Positions 60,410 through 64,000 of a stretch of 64,000 bases of DNA are shown piece by piece. The notes beneath the pieces are model-generated. The model was not told where the DNA came from and searched no databases. It worked only from the letters and a program-made list of their open reading frames with translations. The stretch's first letter is position 1; every line of letters starts with the position of its first letter. The DNA is from CAIXSC01 sp046349855 (GTDB lineage: Bacteria; Planctomycetota; Planctomycetia; Pirellulales; Pirellulaceae): assembly GCA_046349855.1 (NCBI GenBank), contig JAXMBM010000037.1, positions 1-64,000 on the forward strand. Direction: 5' to 3'. The position numbers and the translations under genes are program-made.

Positions 60410-61990
60410 TCAATTCTCGTCGGCCACATTCCGCGCGGTGGCGAGTTCACTGACGATGTCGGTTTGCGGGTCGGTGCGCCGCGCCCGCGGCTGGCGCCCT
60501 TCGACGACCAGCGATTCGCTGAGCTGATGCACGGAGTCGACCTGGTCGAGCACCGGTCCGAGGTCGTCGCGCGTGAACTCGTCCAATCGCGGCATTTCAA
60601 TCTTCAATCGCTGGCTCCAACGATCCGGTTTCGTCTTCAGCTCGACGCAGCCCCAGTCGATGTCGGTGACGTGGGCGCGGAAGCGGCGGATCATCTCGCC
60701 ACGTCCCCAGGCCCGACTGTCGGCCGGCGCCGTCGACAGGCAGGCGTCGGCGTCTGCGAGCGTCACCAGTGGGTCGACGACGCCGCGCTCCCACATGCGC
60801 CACAGCGCGCCGCGATTCGGGTCGGTGTTGGTGAAATCGTGATCGACCAGCCGCGCCGACGGGCTCTCCAGCGGCTTGCCGCCCGCTTTGAGCAGCAGGA
60901 ACTTCGCTGCCCAGTCGAGATGCCGTGCGGCGCGATCGATCGAGCCGCGCTCCAGATGTTCGGTCAGTTCAATGATCCGCGGCAGCATTTCCCGGGCGTC
61001 CGGCGCCACTTCGTCGGTCAGCAAGCCACCTTCGCACATCCGCAGCAGCTTCGTCGTCAACTCACGCATGTAGGCGGGGAGCGTCAATCGCCGGCCGTCG
61101 ATCAGCGTCGCTTCGGCCGGCAAACGCCCTGACCTCACGTCCATGTTCCAGCTCCAGGTCCTCAGAGCCTGGACCGGGTCGTAGAGGATCAGGTCGCAGA
61201 ATCCCTCCTCGGCGGCGGCCAGGGCACACTGCACGAAGCTCGCGAGCAGTGCGGCGGAGATTAACGCAAAGTCAAACCCGATCAGATGGAGCCGATCCAG
61301 CTCGCCATGCGCCTCGCGCCGGGTGTTCAAGATCCCGCGCCGAAACGCCTCGGTCGTCGACAACGTCTGGACGAACGCCAGGTGGTGTGCTCGGGCGCTC
61401 AGGCTGTAGACCACCGAACCGTCCTTGAGCGGCATCAGGTATCCGCCGCCGAAGAACACGATACCCGCCGCGATGGCGCTCGACACAAACCCCAGTCGCG
61501 CCGGATGGCGGTGACTGAGGAACAGGTCTTCCCACAGCTCGTTGCTCACGCTGACGTTCAGATGAGGTCCCCAGCTGATCGCGGGATCCTGGATGTCGAC
61601 GCTGGCCGCCGAGAGGGCGTACCTGGCGTCCGGCGGGTCGTCGTTCTGCTCGGCGCACACACGCGCTCGTTCGGCCGCCCGCAACAGGCTGAACGATTGG
61701 GCGGCGAACGCCCGCGGACGCAGAACTTCCGCCGAACAGGCCTCGAAGTGACTCATGTCGGCGTAATAGCACTGGCCGGCGCTCGTCCACCGCCGCAGGC
61801 AGTCCATGGAATACGCCGAGGCATAGCGATCGTGGAGCGACCAGACGGTCGTGCCGACATCGGCCAGCGCTGCCGGCAACTGGGAGAGGAGCGAACGCGT
61901 GACCTGCCAACCGTCGATCGCTCGGCCGCTGTGATCCTGGCCGGTGGTGGACAATTCGCAGTCGCGAGCGATGAACTTCTTGGCAGGCAT
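60410..61990 (-). CDS. Dop/PafA-family protein (depupylase-like)
   Basis: 526 residues from ATG 61990 (AAGGAAC upstream). The fold is that of Dop: FIARDCELSTTG (first strand with metal Glu), CYYADMSHFEACSAEVL (catalytic Asp and the HxE strand), WGPHLNVSVSNELWEDL in the place of the usual YGSHENYL, then GILNTRREAHGELDRLHLIG, HLDWAAKFLLL, and a C-terminal block TDPNRGALWRMWERGVVDPL with DSRAWGRGEMIRRF that matches Dop best. The canonical HEN is HLN here, so catalysis may be altered. Gene order ATPase-this-pup equals mpa-dop-pup. Confidence 0.82.
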   Translation of the reverse strand: MPAKKFIARDCELSTTGQDHSGRAIDGWQVTRSLLSQLPAALADVGTTVWSLHDRYASAYSMDCLRRWTSAGQCYYADMSHFEACSAEVLRPRAFAAQSFSLLRAAERARVCAEQNDDPPDARYALSAASVDIQDPAISWGPHLNVSVSNELWEDLFLSHRHPARLGFVSSAIAAGIVFFGGGYLMPLKDGSVVYSLSARAHHLAFVQTLSTTEAFRRGILNTRREAHGELDRLHLIGFDFALISAALLASFVQCALAAAEEGFCDLILYDPVQALRTWSWNMDVRSGRLPAEATLIDGRRLTLPAYMRELTTKLLRMCEGGLLTDEVAPDAREMLPRIIELTEHLERGSIDRAARHLDWAAKFLLLKAGGKPLESPSARLVDHDFTNTDPNRGALWRMWERGVVDPLVTLADADACLSTAPADSRAWGRGEMIRRFRAHVTDIDWGCVELKTKPDRWSQRLKIEMPRLDEFTRDDLGPVLDQVDSVHQLSESLVVEGRQPRARRTDPQTDIVSELATARNVADEN

Positions 61991-62072
61991 GGGACGTTCC
62001 TTCGAAGTCAGGGAGTGAAAGGCGATCGCGGTGTGACCGGCGCGCCGCTCGCCCGCCGGCCACTCGACGATG

Positions 62073-63848
62073 TCAGTGCACGGAACGGGCGAAACGGTGA
62101 TCCTGGAGTTCGCCGCGCGGGACGGCTTCGACGCGGACGACGGGGATCTTGATCTTGAGGTGCCGGATCAGCATGTGCGGATCGGCCTGCATTTGCTGAG
62201 CGACCGACACGGCTGTGTCGAGCAGCCCCTCGACCACGTCCTCGTACGCAATTCCAGGCACGCCCACGTTGCGCAGCCGCCGATTGGCGGCGCGGTTCTT
62301 GGCGACGTTCATCGCCTTGCGGTAATGGGCGGACGACAGCACCTGGCCGGCCGTCACGTCGAATTTCTTCTGGGTGTCGTTCATGTAGCGGAGAATCACG
62401 GCGTTGAACACGGCATGCAGCGCCGGTCGGAGAAAGCGGCGCGCGACGTCTTCCAGCGGCAGGCCGGTGCGGACCTCCTCGTCCACGAACCACGGCAGCT
62501 CCGGCGCTCGCGCGTACACCAGGCACACCTGTTCGGCGCCGCCGACGTCGAGATCGGCTATCTCGATCACCTCGTCCCCCAAGCGGCCTGGCCGCTTGAT
62601 GGCGTCATCGATCCGCTCGGGCCGGTTCGTCATGCCGACGACGAACAGATGCGCCGGGGGATCCACCTCGGCCTGCTGCACCATGCCGTCCATTTCGACC
62701 AGGAACGTTTCCAGGGCGTCGGACTGGGCGGACGACACGATCGAGTCGCGCGCTTCGGGCCGTCGTCCCAACGAGTCGATCTCGTCCATGACGACCAGTT
62801 GGATCAGCATCTGCGTCCGCGGCAGCTCGCGGCGAGCCCGCAGTGCGCCGAACAACTCCTCACGCACAATGCGCGCGTCCTCGCCGTGCCACATGCTCTT
62901 GAACTCGTTGGGTTTGACCAGGTACAGCGCCACTTCGAAGCCGCGATGCTGCCCGATGTCGTGCAACGTGCCGGCAAAAGCCCGCATGAAGGCCGTCTTG
63001 CCCATGCCCGGTTTTTCGCTGCAGAGCAGGATGCCGCGGAGCGGATCGAGGTTGAACGCCGCGCGGATCTCGGGCTGGAGGATCCGCTTGACGACTTCCA
63101 GCAGCAACTTTTCGGCGAGCGGCTCGATGCCCGCCAGGTCCGACAGACGGTCGCTGATCAGGCCGATCGGCACCTCGAACCGGCTGGTCGACTGCTGGCC
63201 CGGGAGGCAAGCGATCGCCCATCGCGGGTTGTCGCGCATCAGCACCAGTTTCGCGTGCGGCGGGATCGGCTGCCGCACCAGGGACGGCGCCAGCCGCACG
63301 ATCTCTTCGCCGCTGCCGATCCGCGTGACGCGGGCCAACGAATTCTGCCCGGCATAGCCCTGAAACGTGACGACTTCGCCGAGCGCGTTCTCGAGCAGGG
63401 TCGGGTCGCCGACCCACGCGCCCACGACGACGTTCTCGTGAACGCGCACGTACTCCCAGGGCTGCACGCCGCGCAGGACGTCGAGTGAGACGTCCGGATG
63501 GACGCTCAGCTCCCGCACGCGTTCGCCCTGCCGGCAGATGACGCGTGGGCCGGTCGCCGTTTCAATCAGCCCTTCGCACCGATACGCTTCGGCATTCGAG
63601 TTGACCAGCGATTCCAGGAGCTTCTGCAGGTTTTCGGCGGCTTCCTTGCATTTCGCACAATTGGCTTGTGCCTGGTCACGCTGCGCCTCTACACGCACCA
63701 TGTCCGCCACCAGCTCGTGCGGATTGCCGCTCAGCTTTGCCAGCAGTTCCTTGGCGCGTTCCACCATGCGCCGCCCACCGGCACCCGACGGCGGCGCGAG
63801 TCGATGTTGAGTCAGGAATTCCATCAGATCGGGATGTGCGGTGGACAT
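62073..63848 (-). CDS. ARC/Mpa-like proteasomal AAA ATPase
   Basis: 591 residues. An N-terminal coiled coil (~45-85) contains an unusual CAKC pair, followed by two OB-like domains (~90-230: RCEGLIETATGPRVICRQGE, VVVGAWVGDPTLLENALGEV) and an AAA module: Walker A SEKPGMGKTAF (Lys about 284), Walker B IQLVVMDEIDSLGRR, MTNRPERIDDAIKRPGRLGD (sensor and Arg finger). This is the plan of Mpa/ARC, which unfolds pupylated proteins. The C-terminus ends RFARSVH and lacks the HbYX/GQYL-type tail that docks the 20S proteasome. It is the first gene of the cluster in this window. Confidence 0.87.
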   Translation of the reverse strand: MSTAHPDLMEFLTQHRLAPPSGAGGRRMVERAKELLAKLSGNPHELVADMVRVEAQRDQAQANCAKCKEAAENLQKLLESLVNSNAEAYRCEGLIETATGPRVICRQGERVRELSVHPDVSLDVLRGVQPWEYVRVHENVVVGAWVGDPTLLENALGEVVTFQGYAGQNSLARVTRIGSGEEIVRLAPSLVRQPIPPHAKLVLMRDNPRWAIACLPGQQSTSRFEVPIGLISDRLSDLAGIEPLAEKLLLEVVKRILQPEIRAAFNLDPLRGILLCSEKPGMGKTAFMRAFAGTLHDIGQHRGFEVALYLVKPNEFKSMWHGEDARIVREELFGALRARRELPRTQMLIQLVVMDEIDSLGRRPEARDSIVSSAQSDALETFLVEMDGMVQQAEVDPPAHLFVVGMTNRPERIDDAIKRPGRLGDEVIEIADLDVGGAEQVCLVYARAPELPWFVDEEVRTGLPLEDVARRFLRPALHAVFNAVILRYMNDTQKKFDVTAGQVLSSAHYRKAMNVAKNRAANRRLRNVGVPGIAYEDVVEGLLDTAVSVAQQMQADPHMLIRHLKIKIPVVRVEAVPRGELQDHRFARSVH

Positions 63849-64000
63849 GCGAGCAGCTCCGTGAGGTTGGAGTCGAGGGATGGAACGTGGTGGCCTTCGC
63901 GGCGGGGTCGGAGGCCCTTCGCTTCTGTACTAAAGACGCCTGAGCGCCGTCATTATTTCAATCCTCGTAGCGTTGCCAGCGAATCGGCCGCATCTGTCCC
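63849..64000. other. Upstream region of the ATPase gene
   Basis: About 150 bp to the window edge with no gene visible. GGAGC lies about 8 nt before the ATPase start. The cluster promoter is probably here or beyond the window. Confidence 0.4.

Overview
The window is about 64 kb of GC-rich bacterial DNA from what is most likely a planctomycete. That is inferred from gene content: a Tat-exported DUF1501 protein, a TMEM175-type channel, many secreted proteins of unknown function, short scattered transcription units, and abundant intergenic palindromes and tandem repeats. I saw no rRNA, tRNA or CRISPR array.

Region 1 (1-9.7 kb, mostly minus strand) is housekeeping: the 3' part of mtnA, a GT2 glycosyltransferase behind an ExeA-like ATPase, a sulfur-assimilation unit (cysH - Rrf2 regulator - ppa, with a promoter and dyad operator candidate), a phosphoesterase, a secreted glycoside hydrolase and a serine hydrolase. 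Region 2 (9.7-20.6 kb) holds hypothetical proteins, a TMEM175 channel, an arsenate reductase abutting a decapitated methyltransferase, and a membrane/catalase-like gene next to a lipoxygenase. Region 3 (20.6-27.7 kb) holds palindromic repeats, a group II intron remnant lying inside one of them, and a heavy-metal RND efflux operon flanked by His-rich secreted proteins. Region 4 (27.7-38.3 kb) has nucleotide-sugar genes, a Tat lactonase, a prolyl oligopeptidase, a DUF1501 protein and a PfkB-type kinase.

Region 5 (38.5-55.5 kb) is the accessory core. It contains a diversity-generating retroelement (DGR): a 136-bp template repeat (TR), an Avd gene, a broken reverse transcriptase, and three variable repeats (VR) at the 3' ends of three NACHT-NTPase/FGE-sulfatase-fold genes. 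Across the three VRs, 45 of 47 differences from TR fall on TR adenines. Each VR is followed 41-44 nt downstream by the same GC-rich hairpin. The RT has lost its catalytic core around a 143-bp inserted repeat, and one of the three targets is frameshifted, so the local DGR appears dead although its products remain. Between the targets, on the minus strand, lie a ThiF/E1-like protein, two unknown proteins and a Lon-protease-like protein.

Region 6 (55.8-63.9 kb, minus strand) encodes three small secreted proteins and a pupylation-type cluster in the canonical order ATPase (ARC/Mpa-like) - Dop/PafA-like - Pup-like - PafA/Dop-like. The prcB/prcA proteasome genes usually found between pup and pafA are absent, and the ATPase lacks the C-terminal proteasome-docking tail. 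Together, regions 5 and 6 look like a conflict or quality-control island that combines hypervariable NACHT sensors with protein-tagging and proteolysis-like modules. The functional link between the two is inference from co-location and shared strand only.
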